DNA of 64,000 nucleotides, from NCBI RefSeq assembly GCF_027913035.1, contig NZ_CP115775.1, positions 1,178,001 to 1,242,000 of the forward strand, in the 5' to 3' direction. This DNA comes from Paracoccus albus (lineage in GTDB: Bacteria > Pseudomonadota > Alphaproteobacteria > Rhodobacterales > Rhodobacteraceae). The position numbers were made by a program, and so were the translations under genes. Shown here one piece after another: positions 1-9,515 of this stretch. Numbering within the stretch: the stretch's first letter is position 1; the number at the start of each line of letters is the position of its first letter. The notes beneath the pieces are model-generated. The model was not told the origin of the DNA. It did no database searches and saw only the letters and a program-made list of their open reading frames with translations.

Positions 1-544
1 CCAGTTCAAGGCGGCGGGCAAGAATGTGGTCATCGCGGCGGGCGACACCTTCCGTGCCGCTGCGGTCGAACAGTTGCAGGTCTGGGGGCAGCGTGCTGGT
101 GTGCCGGTGATGACGGCGCCCGAAGGGTCCGACCCCGCCAGCCTTGCCTTTGACGCCATGGCTCGGGCCGAGGCAGAGGGTGCGGATCTGTTGATGATCG
201 ACACCGCAGGACGGTTGCAGAACCGCGCCGACCTGATGGAGGAGCTTGCCAAGATCGTCCGCGTCATCCGCAAGAAGGACCCGACGGCGCCGCATAATAC
301 CTTGCTGGTACTGGATGCCACGACCGGGCAGAATGCGCTGTCTCAAGTGGAAACGTTCCAGAAACTCGCCGATGTGTCCGGGCTGGTGATGACCAAGCTG
401 GACGGCACCGCGCGCGGCGGCGTGTTGGTGGCGCTTGCCGATAAGTTCGGCCTGCCTATTCATGCGATTGGTGTGGGCGAGCAGATCGACGATCTGGACG
501 CCTTTGAACCGGATGAGTTTGCCCGCGCGCTCGTCGGGTTGTGA
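1..544 (+). CDS. ftsY: Signal recognition particle receptor FtsY, C-terminal part
   Basis: This is the C-terminal part of the SRP receptor GTPase, which docks ribosome-SRP complexes at the inner membrane for co-translational insertion. The gene is cut by the window edge; about 180 residues of the NG domain are present. Visible motifs are GDTFRAAAVEQL (insertion-box region), DTAGRLQN (G3), TKLDGTARGG (G4) and the closing GVGEQIDDL. FtsY is favoured over Ffh because the protein ends right after the G domain with no methionine-rich M domain. The stop codon overlaps the next start (TGATG), so the AlkB-like gene is probably translationally coupled. Confidence is high for the family. Confidence 0.96.
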   Translation, partial: QFKAAGKNVVIAAGDTFRAAAVEQLQVWGQRAGVPVMTAPEGSDPASLAFDAMARAEAEGADLLMIDTAGRLQNRADLMEELAKIVRVIRKKDPTAPHNTLLVLDATTGQNALSQVETFQKLADVSGLVMTKLDGTARGGVLVALADKFGLPIHAIGVGEQIDDLDAFEPDEFARALVGL

Positions 545-1572
545 TGCCTGGCCGCGTCCCTTCGGTCGCGGCCTTCGCAGCCGTCGCCCTTGCCCCCGCG
601 CTGCTGATGATCTGGGGGGCAGCCAGTGGCGGCTGGACGCTCTGGGCCGGTTTTCTGTGGATGGCCGTTGTCGCGCCGCTGGCCGATACGCTGATTGCAA
701 CGGGTTTTGGTAATGCACGGCACGACGAGCGCTTTCCGGCGGCAGATGCCTTGCTTGTTGTGCTGGCGTTCAGTCATCTTTGCCTCTTGGTCGCGGCCTT
801 GGGTGCTTTCGCGAATGACTGGCTGACCGGCTGGGAACGCATCGCGCTGTTTCTGGGTGCGGGCATGTGGTTCGGCCAGGTCACCAACTCATTCGCGCAT
901 GAACTGATCCATCGCGGCAGCCGGGGCCTGTTTCGTCTGGGTGCGGCAGTCTATGTCAGCCTGCTGTTCGGCCACCATGTCAGCGCGCATCGGCTGGTTC
1001 ATCACAGCAATGTCGCCACAGATGCCGACCCGAATTCCGCCCGGAAGGGTGAAAGTTTTTGGGCCTTCTTTCCGCGCGCATGGTTCGGGTCATTTCGCGC
1101 CGGGCTCGCGGCAGAGCGCAAACGCAGCACCGCTTCGGGCCGGATGAACCCCTATCTCTACTGGATCGGCGGCGCGGCGTTTTTCCTGATGCTGGTCGCG
1201 CTGATCTTCGGGACGCGGGCGCTTGCGGACTATATTCTGCTTTGCCTTTATGCGCAGATGCAGCTGATGCTGTCCGATTATGTCCAGCATTACGGGTTGC
1301 GCCGCGCCAAGGTAAGGGGACGCATCGAACCTGTTGGACCAAGGCACAGCTGGGACGCACCGCATCCTTTTTCCTCGCTTGCGATGGTCAATGCGCCGCG
1401 CCATTCCGACCACCATGCCCATCCGGGACGTATCTATCCCGCATTGCAACTGGGGGGCGCACAGCGTCCGATGCTGCCCTATTCGCTGCCGGTCATGGGG
1501 GCAATCGCGATGGTTCCACCGTTATGGCGGCGGGTCATGGATCGTCGCGTTGATCGGATGATGGCGGATTAA
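544..1572 (+). CDS. AlkB-type membrane di-iron hydroxylase (alkane 1-monooxygenase family)
   Basis: This is an integral membrane non-haem di-iron oxygenase of 342 residues, a family that hydroxylates alkanes or related aliphatic substrates with rubredoxin as electron donor. The histidine boxes are visible: HELIH near residues 119-123, HRLVHH near 149-154, and RHSDHH near 286-291. A QHYGLRR stretch near 249 corresponds to the fourth conserved AlkB motif. Several hydrophobic segments lie before and between the boxes. The ATG at 544 is chosen because it overlaps the ftsY stop; a GTG one codon upstream is possible. It is shorter than classical AlkB (about 400 residues) and no rubredoxin gene is adjacent, so the substrate is unknown. 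The 3' end overlaps the converging hrpB by 4 bp. Confidence 0.85.
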   Translation: MPGRVPSVAAFAAVALAPALLMIWGAASGGWTLWAGFLWMAVVAPLADTLIATGFGNARHDERFPAADALLVVLAFSHLCLLVAALGAFANDWLTGWERIALFLGAGMWFGQVTNSFAHELIHRGSRGLFRLGAAVYVSLLFGHHVSAHRLVHHSNVATDADPNSARKGESFWAFFPRAWFGSFRAGLAAERKRSTASGRMNPYLYWIGGAAFFLMLVALIFGTRALADYILLCLYAQMQLMLSDYVQHYGLRRAKVRGRIEPVGPRHSWDAPHPFSSLAMVNAPRHSDHHAHPGRIYPALQLGGAQRPMLPYSLPVMGAIAMVPPLWRRVMDRRVDRMMAD

Positions 1573-3971
1573 CTGCCGCGCGGTTTGGCGCGAAGCGTCG
1601 GATCGGCCTGTGTCGGGTCTTCGGGCCACGGGTGCTTGGGATAGCGTCCGCGCATGTCCTTGCGCACATCTGCATAGGAACCGGCCCAGAAACCCGGCAG
1701 ATCGGTCGTCACCGCAACCGGCTTCTGTCCCGGCGAAAGCAGCGTCATCCGCAGCGGCTGGTTGCCGATCATCGGGTGGCGGGTGAGGCCGAATACCTCT
1801 TGCAGACGCAGCTCGACAGAGGGTGTTTCCGCATCATAGTCAATCGGCACCTGTCGCCCGAGCGGTGTCGTGAAGTGCGCAGGTGTCAGCCGGTTCAGCG
1901 CCTGCTGCCCATCCCAGCCCAGCAGGTTCATCAGCGGCTGCGTCAGATCCAGCCCGCGCAGATCGCCCCGGTTCCTGACCTTGCCCAGAAACGGCAGAAG
2001 CCAGTCTCCATCCGTCAGCAGTTCCTCGTCCGAGACATCGGGCCCCTCGGGCAACAATCTGATCCGGGCGCGCAGACGGGCGGCCTTCGGGGACCAAGTC
2101 AGCCCTTCGGATTGCAGTCCCTCCCACGCGGCACGGGCGATGGCGTCTTCTGCCGGTTTCGGCAGTGGACGTTCTGCCAATACCAATGCGCCCAGCCGGT
2201 CACGCTCTCGTGCAAGAATGCGGCCGTCGCGCGGCGACCATTCGACCGCCTCAAGTGTTTCGATCCGGTCGGCAAAAGCGTCGCGGATCTCGTCTTCGGT
2301 GATGGGCAGGGCAAGGCGAATGCGCGATTCACGACCCTGACCATCCAGATCCGTCGCGACGAGGAAAGGCTCGGCGCCCATCGCATCGCCCTCTGTCAGG
2401 ACCGCGCCACGCCCGCCCGACAGCAGATAGCGCGGCTGATCGCCGGGGCGGCGCATCCCGATCCGGTCTGGATAGGCAAGTGCGGCCATCGCGCCGGGTG
2501 ACATCGCGGCGGTATCGGGCACAAGACGAGCGAGCCGCTTACCCTCCTGCCGGATGCGGTCCAATGCGCCCCGTGCGGGACCGTGGCGAGAGGATTCCTG
2601 CAAGGCGCGCAGCCGCAGCGACAGATCGGCCCCGGCACCGCGAAGCGGATCGCGGTCTTCGATCAGCGCAGCCAGCGGCGCTGCATTGCGTCCCGCGACC
2701 GCCAGCATATGTGCGAGGCGTGGGTGAACCGGCAGCGCCGCCAGATCGCGGCCATGCGGGGTGATCCGGCCTTCTGCGTCTAGCGCACCCAGATCGCGCA
2801 GCAGCGCCCGCGCCTCTGCCATCGCGGCATCGGGGGGCGGCGTCAGAAAGGCCAGATCGGCCCCGTCGCTGCCCCAATTTGCAAGCTCCAACGCCAGTCC
2901 TGTCAGGTCTGCAACGGCGATTTCGGGTGGTGCGAAACCGGGCAGGGCTCCTTCCTCGGCCCGCGCCCACATGCGATAGCAGATGCCCGGCGCGACACGA
3001 CCGGCGCGGCCACGGCGCTGTTCTGCCTCTGCCCGGCTGACGCGCTCTGTCACCAATCGCGACATGCCTGATCCGGGATCGAAGCGCGCCCGTCGCGCCC
3101 GCCCGGCATCCACCACCACGCGAACACCGGGAATGGTCAGAGAGGTTTCCGCAATCGCCGTCGCCAGCACGATCTTGCGATGCCCGCGCGGCGGTGAAAG
3201 CGCCGCCCGTTGCGCCTTGAAGTCCATCGCACCGAAAAGCGGCGCGACCTCGCATGGCAGATCCGACAGCGCGGCAGCAACGCGCCGGATTTCGCCCTCT
3301 CCCGGCAGGAATGCAAGGATTGTGCCGCCGGGATCATCGCGTGTCTCTGCTTCGGCTTGCGTGATCAGCCGGGCGGCCTCTATATCCAGACGATGACCAG
3401 CGGGCAGCGGGCGCGGCAGATAGCGTGTCTCAACCGGAAAGGCGCGGCCCATGCTTTCGATGACAGGCGCATCGCCCAGCATAGCGGCGACGGGGCCTGC
3501 ATCCAGAGTCGCAGACATCACGAGCAATTGCAGATCGGGGCGCAGGGCACCGCGCGCCTCCCACGCAAGCGCCAGTCCCAGATCGGCATTCAGGCTGCGT
3601 TCATGAAATTCGTCGAAGATCACGCAGCCGATCCCCTCCAGCGAAGGGTCGGATTGCAGCATCCGCGTCAGGATACCTTCGGTCACCACCTCGATCCGTC
3701 GCCCGGCAACGGATTCGCCACGCATCCGGAAACCGACATCCCCGCCCGGCTTTTGGCCCAATCCCTCGGCCAGCCGTTCGGCGGCGGCGCGGGCGGCAAG
3801 GCGGCGCGGTTCCAGCATCAGGATCTTGCCTGACACCTGATCCATCAGCGCCAGCGGAACGCGGGTCGTCTTGCCCGCACCCGGCGGGGCGACCAGCACG
3901 GCGCAGCCACCGGCCTTCATCGCATCGCGAAGGGCGGGCAAGGCGTCTTCTATGGGCAGGCGTTCGGTCAT
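1569..3971 (-). CDS. hrpB: ATP-dependent helicase HrpB
   Basis: This is an 800-residue DEAH-box helicase of the HrpB family, close to the usual length of about 810-820. Near the N terminus are Walker A (APPGAGKTTRVP, about residue 27), the DEFH Walker B motif (FDEFHERS, about 120) and motif III (VMSATLD). The RecA2 part contains AIAETSLTIPGV and the arginine-finger motif QRRGRAGRVAPG. The C-terminal half is the HrpB-specific region ending in WPEDP. The open frame extends far upstream, but the ATG at 3971 (MTERLPIEDALP) matches the family start, and the upstream part overlaps the divergent ycjX-like gene. The cellular role of HrpB is poorly defined; mRNA processing has been suggested for relatives. 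Confidence 0.95.
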   Translation of the reverse strand: MTERLPIEDALPALRDAMKAGGCAVLVAPPGAGKTTRVPLALMDQVSGKILMLEPRRLAARAAAERLAEGLGQKPGGDVGFRMRGESVAGRRIEVVTEGILTRMLQSDPSLEGIGCVIFDEFHERSLNADLGLALAWEARGALRPDLQLLVMSATLDAGPVAAMLGDAPVIESMGRAFPVETRYLPRPLPAGHRLDIEAARLITQAEAETRDDPGGTILAFLPGEGEIRRVAAALSDLPCEVAPLFGAMDFKAQRAALSPPRGHRKIVLATAIAETSLTIPGVRVVVDAGRARRARFDPGSGMSRLVTERVSRAEAEQRRGRAGRVAPGICYRMWARAEEGALPGFAPPEIAVADLTGLALELANWGSDGADLAFLTPPPDAAMAEARALLRDLGALDAEGRITPHGRDLAALPVHPRLAHMLAVAGRNAAPLAALIEDRDPLRGAGADLSLRLRALQESSRHGPARGALDRIRQEGKRLARLVPDTAAMSPGAMAALAYPDRIGMRRPGDQPRYLLSGGRGAVLTEGDAMGAEPFLVATDLDGQGRESRIRLALPITEDEIRDAFADRIETLEAVEWSPRDGRILARERDRLGALVLAERPLPKPAEDAIARAAWEGLQSEGLTWSPKAARLRARIRLLPEGPDVSDEELLTDGDWLLPFLGKVRNRGDLRGLDLTQPLMNLLGWDGQQALNRLTPAHFTTPLGRQVPIDYDAETPSVELRLQEVFGLTRHPMIGNQPLRMTLLSPGQKPVAVTTDLPGFWAGSYADVRKDMRGRYPKHPWPEDPTQADPTLRAKPRGS

Positions 3972-4088
3972 CACTGCCTTATGGCGCGGTGCGGTCGGGT
4001 TCGTAAAGGCTTGCACGCCGGGCCGCAGGGCCCGATATGAAACCGGAAGCCGGTGCAACGGGTTGTGCCAAAAACATATGGCGGGCAG

Positions 4089-5468
4089 ATGGGTGTTTCC
4101 GATTTTACCAATGGTCTGATGCGCGGGATCGGCATCGGTGATCCGACGATCCGGCTTGGTGTGACCGGCCTTAGCCGTGCGGGTAAGACGGTGTTCATCA
4201 CTTCGCTTGTGGCGAACCTGATGGATCGGGGGCGAATGACCGCACTGCGCGCCGCGGCCGACGGCTCGATCAAGGCGGCATGGTTGCAACCGCAGCCTGA
4301 TGACACCGTGCCGCGCTTCGAATTCGAGAACCATCTGGCGGCGCTGACCGGGCCGGAACCTTACTGGCCCGAAGGGACGCGCCATGTCTCGGAACTGCGC
4401 CTGTCGCTGCGCGTGCAGCCTACGGGCATGTTCAGCGGCTGGCGCAAGCCGCAGACGGTGCATGTCGACATCGTGGATTATCCCGGCGAATGGCTGCTTG
4501 ATCTGCGCCTGATGGAGCGCAGCTATGACGAATGGTCGGCAGAGGTTCTGGCCCGGATGCCCGGACGTCCGGGGGCAGAGGATTACCTCGCCGCGCTTGA
4601 AGCCGTCGATCTGGACAAGCGGCTGGATGAACAGATCGCGCAATCCCTTGCCGCCGCCTATACCCAGCACCTCCAGGCTGCGCGCGAGGCCGGTTGGTCC
4701 GATTGCACGCCGGGGCGCTTCCTGCTTCCGGGCGAGATGGCGGGTTCGCCGGCGCTGACCTTTGCGCCCATCCCGCCGGTTGAGGGGAAATCCCCGCTGC
4801 GCCGTGAATTTGCGCGGCGCTATGAATCCTACAAATCCCGGATCGTGAAACCCTTTTTCCGCGATCATTTTGCCCGGATCGACCGGCAGGTGGTGTTGGT
4901 CGATGTGCTGGGCGCGATCCATTCCGGTCCGCAGGCGCTAGAGGATCTGCGCCGCACCATGGCGGACATCCTGTCGGCCTTCAACCCCGGCCGCTCTGGC
5001 TGGCTTGCGCAGTTGCTGGGTCTGCGGCGGGTGGAACGTATCCTGTTCGCTGCAACCAAGGCCGATCACCTGCATCACAGCCAGCATCAGCGGCTGGCGC
5101 ATATCGCGACGGCCCTGTTGCGAGATGCGCGGGACCGGGCCGATTTCGCCGGTGCCCGGACAGAGGCGATGGCGATTGCCTCGCTCCGCGCCACGACAGA
5201 GGCGATGATCGAGCAGAACGGGCAGGAGCTGCCTGCCGTGCGCGGCACGCTGATGGATGGCAGGCGGGCGGCCTTCTATCCGGGCGAGCTTCCGTCTGAT
5301 CCCGCGCAACTTCTCGTTCCCGCCCGTGAGGGCAAGACCGAATGGCTGGATGGTGATTATGCCGCAATGAACTTCCGCCCCGCCGCCGACACTTCTCGTC
5401 CCGGTGACGGTCCGCCCCATATCCGGCTGGACCGCGCCGCCGAATTCCTGATCGGAGACCGCTTGTGA
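4089..5468 (+). CDS. YcjX-family (DUF463) P-loop GTPase-like protein
   Basis: A 459-residue protein of the YcjX/DUF463 family, which are P-loop NTPases often tied to envelope stress. The P-loop is GLSRAGKTVFITSL near residue 30, and VDYPGEWLLDL near 130 is the Walker B/G3-like region. KADHLHHSQH near 330 may be the NKxD-like guanine motif (TKAD). The open frame begins at 4053, but the ATG at 4089 (MGVSDFTNGLM) fits the family start better and follows a purine-rich GGCGGGCAG. The stop overlaps the next GTG start, and pairing with a YcjF-like membrane protein is the standard arrangement, so the two probably work as a unit. The biochemical role is not established. Confidence 0.9.
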   Translation: MGVSDFTNGLMRGIGIGDPTIRLGVTGLSRAGKTVFITSLVANLMDRGRMTALRAAADGSIKAAWLQPQPDDTVPRFEFENHLAALTGPEPYWPEGTRHVSELRLSLRVQPTGMFSGWRKPQTVHVDIVDYPGEWLLDLRLMERSYDEWSAEVLARMPGRPGAEDYLAALEAVDLDKRLDEQIAQSLAAAYTQHLQAAREAGWSDCTPGRFLLPGEMAGSPALTFAPIPPVEGKSPLRREFARRYESYKSRIVKPFFRDHFARIDRQVVLVDVLGAIHSGPQALEDLRRTMADILSAFNPGRSGWLAQLLGLRRVERILFAATKADHLHHSQHQRLAHIATALLRDARDRADFAGARTEAMAIASLRATTEAMIEQNGQELPAVRGTLMDGRRAAFYPGELPSDPAQLLVPAREGKTEWLDGDYAAMNFRPAADTSRPGDGPPHIRLDRAAEFLIGDRL

Positions 5469-6547
5469 ATGATCAACGCCGTCACGGCCCCGTTCTGATC
5501 GAACTGGAAGAGGAAGCGCCGCGTGATCGGACGCGCACCAACCCTGCCGATGCCGAACCGATCCGTGATGCGGATGCGGATGCGGTGCTGCCGAAACCTG
5601 CGACGATGGATCTGGTCACGCGGATTGCCGGGCGCGGCCCTTCGCCCATGACTCGGTTTTTCTTCAACGCCGGGGCTGCTCTGCTGACGTTTCTTCTGTC
5701 GGTTGCGGCGCTGAACTATATTGACCGGCTGATGACCCGCTGGCCGGTTCTGGGCTGGGTCGGGGTGGCGCTGTTTGCGCTGTTCACCCTTGCCGTGTTG
5801 GGGTTGGCCTTTCGCGAATATCGCGCATGGGGCCGATTCGCGCAGATCGACCAGATCAACCGCGATGCGGGCAAGGCTCTGGCGGATGATGACCTGAAGG
5901 CTGCGCGTGGCGTGGTCAGCAGGCTGGACGCGATCTATGCAAATCGGCCAGAAGCCCAGTGGGGGAGATCCAACCTCGCGGACCGCAAGGAAGAAGTTTT
6001 CGATGCACAGACCCTTCTGACTCTGGCCGAAGCCCAGCTTCTGGCCCCGCTGGATCAGGAGGCCCGGCGCGAGATCGAGGCCGCAGCCCGCACCGTCGCG
6101 ACCGCAACTGCCCTGATACCGCTGGCCTTCGCCGATGTCGCGGCAGCACTTGCCGCCAATCTTCGTATGATCCGCCGCATGGCAGAGATCTATGGCGGTC
6201 GTGCCGGCGCTGTCGGTGGCTGGCGGCTGGCGCGGACGGTGATGACCCACCTTGTCGCCACCGGGGCTGTCGCGGCGGGTGATGATCTGATCCACACTGT
6301 TGCGGGCGGCGGCTTGCTGTCCAAAGTCTCCCGCCGGTTTGGCGAGGGCATCGTGAATGGCGCTCTGACCGCCCGTGTCGGAATCGCCGCGATGGAGGTG
6401 TGCAGACCGTTGCCATTCATCGCGCAGCCCCGGCCCAAGGTCGGCAATCTCGTCTCTCGCGGGCTTGCCGGTCTATTTGGTTCGGGCAGCACAAAGGATA
6501 CCGCGCCAGTGCCTGCTGACGAAGATCAGCGCCCGCCAGGCGATTGA
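5465..6547 (+). CDS. YcjF-like DUF697 membrane protein
   Basis: A 360-residue protein of the YcjF/TIGR01620 type, partner of the preceding YcjX-like GTPase. The N-terminal 60 residues are acidic and probably cytoplasmic. Two membrane segments follow (around FFNAGAALLTFLLSVAAL near residue 65 and VLGWVGVALFALFTLAVLG near 95), then a long helical region. The C-terminal DUF697 part contains PLAFADVAAALAANLRMIRR and a glycine-rich VATGAVAAGDDLIHTVAGGG stretch, as in the family. The start is GTG at 5465, overlapping the upstream stop (GTGA), which implies coupled translation. The exact function is unknown. Confidence 0.88.
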   Translation: MNDQRRHGPVLIELEEEAPRDRTRTNPADAEPIRDADADAVLPKPATMDLVTRIAGRGPSPMTRFFFNAGAALLTFLLSVAALNYIDRLMTRWPVLGWVGVALFALFTLAVLGLAFREYRAWGRFAQIDQINRDAGKALADDDLKAARGVVSRLDAIYANRPEAQWGRSNLADRKEEVFDAQTLLTLAEAQLLAPLDQEARREIEAAARTVATATALIPLAFADVAAALAANLRMIRRMAEIYGGRAGAVGGWRLARTVMTHLVATGAVAAGDDLIHTVAGGGLLSKVSRRFGEGIVNGALTARVGIAAMEVCRPLPFIAQPRPKVGNLVSRGLAGLFGSGSTKDTAPVPADEDQRPPGD

Positions 6548-6640
6548 CGCGACGCGGCGTGTCGCGAACCCTTTCGGCCCCTTGAACCGGCGGCACGCGC
6601 TCGTTACCTTGGGGATAACTTGATATCGGAGGGCGTGACC

Positions 6641-7765
6641 ATGGCGCCCAGGCGTCCCGCGGGTGCGGACGCGTTCCCGGCACCGAAGGTTGAGCCGTCA
6701 GGCACCCGCCACCCCGATTCGGGGCCGCTCTACGCGGCTTTGGATTTGGGAACAAACAGTTGCCGGATGCTGATCGCCCGACCGACGGGCAGTCAGTTCC
6801 AGGTTGTCGACAGCTTTTCGAAGCCCGTCCAGCTCGGCCACGGGCTGGAAGCCTCGGGGCGGCTGTCGCGTGCGTCCATGTCGCGCACCGTGCATGCCTT
6901 GCAGGTGTGTCGGCGCAAGCTGGAGCAGCACAAGGTCAGAAATATGCGCCTCGTCGCGACCGAGGCCTGTCGCCGCGCGCGCAATGGCCGCGATTTCATG
7001 CGCATGATCCGACGCGAAACCGGCCTGCCGATAGAGGTGATCGGGGCAGAGGAAGAGGCGCGGCTTGCCGTGATCTCTTGCGCGCCGCTTGTGAATCAAC
7101 GGACCGAGCAACTGCTGGTTGTCGATATCGGGGGCGGTTCAACGGAACTTGTCTGGATCGAGCTTGCCGATGTCGAACCGCGCGAACGGTCCCGCGCCAT
7201 CATGAAGCTGGGCAACGGCTTTACCCCAATAGAACCGGGCGGGGCGCGGGTGGTCGACTGGATCAGCGTGCCGCTTGGCGTGGCCACCCTGCGCGACCAG
7301 TTTGCCGATGTCACCGACGACCCCGGCCGTTTCGCCCTGATGAGCTGGTATTTCGAAGAAATGCTGGCCGATTTTGCACCATATGCGAAGGGCGCACCGG
7401 ATCGCGGCTTTCAGATCATCGGGACTTCGGGGACCGTCACCACGGTCGCCGCCAGCCATCTGGGTCTGAAACGCTATGACCGCACCAAGGTCGATGGGCT
7501 GACCATGACAAGCGCCGAAATCGACGCTGTGATCCGCACTTACCTTGTCCTCGGGCCAGAGGGTCGTCGTGCCGATCCACGCATCGGACGGGAACGGCAC
7601 GCTTTGATCATGTCCGGTGCAGCGATTCTGCAGACCCTGATGCGGATCTGGCCGACCCGTCGCCTTTCTGTTGCAGATCGTGGCCTGCGTGAGGGTTTGC
7701 TTTACTCGCAGATGGTGCGAGACGGTGCCATAACAGATGACGGGTTGAACGGGGTGGTAACCTGA
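6641..7765 (+). CDS. Ppx/GppA family phosphatase (exopolyphosphatase or guanosine pentaphosphatase)
   Basis: A 374-residue member of the ASKHA-fold Ppx/GppA family, which hydrolyses polyphosphate or pppGpp. It is about the length of the short alphaproteobacterial forms, and only the catalytic two-domain core is present. Motifs are the phosphate-1 loop [14 protein letters not shown] (about residue 35), EEARLAVI with the catalytic glutamate region, and the phosphate-2 loop [13 protein letters not shown] (about 160). [12 protein letters not shown] (about 265) is also typical. The frame opens at a TTG (6620), but the ATG at 6641 has a good GGAGGG ribosome site. The stop overlaps the rlmE start (TGATG). 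Which substrate is used cannot be told from sequence. Confidence 0.9.
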   Translation: MAPRRPAGADAFPAPKVEPSGTRHPDSGPLYAALDLGTNSCRMLIARPTGSQFQVVDSFSKPVQLGHGLEASGRLSRASMSRTVHALQVCRRKLEQHKVRNMRLVATEACRRARNGRDFMRMIRRETGLPIEVIGAEEEARLAVISCAPLVNQRTEQLLVVDIGGGSTELVWIELADVEPRERSRAIMKLGNGFTPIEPGGARVVDWISVPLGVATLRDQFADVTDDPGRFALMSWYFEEMLADFAPYAKGAPDRGFQIIGTSGTVTTVAASHLGLKRYDRTKVDGLTMTSAEIDAVIRTYLVLGPEGRRADPRIGRERHALIMSGAAILQTLMRIWPTRRLSVADRGLREGLLYSQMVRDGAITDDGLNGVVT

Positions 7766-8538
7766 TGGCGAAGAAGCCGGGCGGCGTTAACGGGCCGCGT
7801 GAACGAAAATCATCCGGGCGCGGGCAACGTGACCTGCGTGTGCGGGTCAAATCCGCCAAGGGCCGCAAGCTCAGCTCTACCCTCTGGCTGGAGCGTCAGC
7901 TGAACGATCCCTATGTGCAGCGTGCAAAGCGTGAGGGTTTTCGCGGGCGGGCCGCGTACAAGATCATGGAACTGGACGACAAATATCGCTTTCTCGTCCC
8001 CGGCGCCCGCGTGGTTGACCTTGGCTGTGCGCCGGGCGGTTGGCTTCAGGTTGCGATTCCGCGCATCAATGCGCTTGGCGAGAAATCCGGCAAGAAGCAG
8101 GGCCGGATCATCGGCGTCGATATCCAGGAGGTCGACCCGGTTCCGGGCGCCGAAATCCATGTGCTGGACTTCCTTGAGGAAGGTGCCGACGAAAAGGTAA
8201 AGGACTGGCTTGGGGGACAGGCGGATGTGGTCATGTCCGACATGGCGGCCTCATCCTCTGGCCATCAGGGTACCGATCACCTGCGCATCGTCGCATTGGT
8301 CGAGGCGGCGGCCCAGCTTGCCTTTGACGTGCTGGCACCGGGTGGGACGTTTGTCGCCAAGGTTCTGGCCGGCGGGGCAGAGCAGGGGATGCAGACCCTG
8401 CTCAAGCAGAATTTCGACAAGGTCGCCAATGTGAAACCCCCGGCTTCACGATCCGATTCGTCCGAGAAGTTCGTCGTCGCCACCGGCTTTCGCGGTCGCG
8501 GCGACAATGTGCCGGATGTGGAACAGGCGCTGTCCTGA
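7765..8538 (+). CDS. rlmE: 23S rRNA (uridine-2552-2'-O)-methyltransferase RlmE
   Basis: A 257-residue RlmE/FtsJ (RrmJ) enzyme that 2'-O-methylates U2552 in the 23S rRNA A loop during 50S maturation. The SAM-binding motif [14 protein letters not shown] is near residue 85. The K-D-K-E tetrad is visible: K in [13 protein letters not shown] in [16 protein letters not shown] in [11 protein letters not shown] and E in [11 protein letters not shown]. An N-terminal basic extension of about 40 residues ([18 protein letters not shown]) exceeds the E. coli protein (209 aa) and is common in alphaproteobacteria. It is coupled to the upstream ppx/gppA gene by TGATG. Confidence 0.95.
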   Translation: MAKKPGGVNGPRERKSSGRGQRDLRVRVKSAKGRKLSSTLWLERQLNDPYVQRAKREGFRGRAAYKIMELDDKYRFLVPGARVVDLGCAPGGWLQVAIPRINALGEKSGKKQGRIIGVDIQEVDPVPGAEIHVLDFLEEGADEKVKDWLGGQADVVMSDMAASSSGHQGTDHLRIVALVEAAAQLAFDVLAPGGTFVAKVLAGGAEQGMQTLLKQNFDKVANVKPPASRSDSSEKFVVATGFRGRGDNVPDVEQALS

Positions 8539-8544
8539 CGGGGC

Positions 8545-9435
8545 TTATCCCGCCGGACCGACGCGCAGCTTGTCCCATCCCTTCATGCGTGAGCGGAACC
8601 AGATCCGCTGCGATTTGGCATATTGCCGCGTCGCCACGATGGACCGGGTCTTTGCTGTCTTGGCGTCGATTTCATCGCGCAGATAAGCAGCGATTTCCGG
8701 CGCACCTATGGCGCGGGCCCATTGGGCGCGTTCGTCCCATTGCGGCATCATGGCGCGGACCTCTTCGACAGCGCCTTCGCGCCACATCTGTGCAAAGCGG
8801 ACGAGGATGCGCTTGGCCAGCCAGTCGCGATCCGAGGCCAGCACAAGGCATGTCGCATCTTCCGGTGCAATCAGCGGTGGTGGCGTGTCGTTTTGCCAGT
8901 CAACGATGCCGCGTCCCGTGGCCTGCAAAACCTCCCATGCGCGCTGCACGCGGGCGGGGTTCTGCAGGTCGATCTTCTCGCGCGAGGCATCGTCCAGTCC
9001 CGCAATCATATCCTCCAGCCCGCCTGCGGCCAGAATCGCATCGCCCGTGTCCCGGATTTCCGGCGGAACCGGCGGGATATGGGCCAGACCGGATGTCAGA
9101 GCGGTCAGGTACAGCCCTGTTCCGCCTGCAATAATCAGCCGTCCCTTTAGCCTTGCCACATCGGACAGCCAGTCCCCGACGGAATAGCTTTGCCCCGGAT
9201 CGACATGGCCATAAAGCGCGTGGGGGGCTTCGGCCATATCCTTCGCGTCAGGTCTTGCGGTCAGCACCCGCCAGCACGACCATATTTGCAGCGCATCGGC
9301 ATTGACGATCGTTCCGCCCTGACTTTGCGCAATCTCTAGCGCCAGTGCCGACTTGCCCGAGGCCGTCGGCCCCGCAATCACCACATGGCGGTCAGGGTCG
9401 ATTGCCTCGATGGCCTGACTGTAATCCGTTCCCAT
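8545..9435 (-). CDS. miaA: tRNA dimethylallyltransferase MiaA
   Basis: A 296-residue MiaA, which transfers a dimethylallyl group to N6 of A37 in tRNAs reading UNN codons. The P-loop is AGPTASGKSALALEIA near residue 21, followed by VNADALQIW, HALYGHVDP and GGTGLYL (near 104). RQYAKSQRIWFR near the C terminus is the typical end motif. The start (MGTDYSQAIEAIDPDRHVV) leaves 80 bp to the divergent pyrH start. It converges with rlmE with only 6 bp between the stops. Size and motifs agree with the family. Confidence 0.95.
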   Translation of the reverse strand: MGTDYSQAIEAIDPDRHVVIAGPTASGKSALALEIAQSQGGTIVNADALQIWSCWRVLTARPDAKDMAEAPHALYGHVDPGQSYSVGDWLSDVARLKGRLIIAGGTGLYLTALTSGLAHIPPVPPEIRDTGDAILAAGGLEDMIAGLDDASREKIDLQNPARVQRAWEVLQATGRGIVDWQNDTPPPLIAPEDATCLVLASDRDWLAKRILVRFAQMWREGAVEEVRAMMPQWDERAQWARAIGAPEIAAYLRDEIDAKTAKTRSIVATRQYAKSQRIWFRSRMKGWDKLRVGPAG

Positions 9436-9515
9436 AACTGTCTATTCCGGCGGTTGATCATTAACCCCTTTTGCGACATTTTGCGCCGCAGTTGAACCGC
9501 TGGAAGGGAATCTTG

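Noticed and set aside
3972-4922. Long upstream extension of the hrpB frame
   Set aside because: The added 317 residues have no helicase-like content, start inside the divergent ycjX-like gene and precede a family-typical ATG at 3971.
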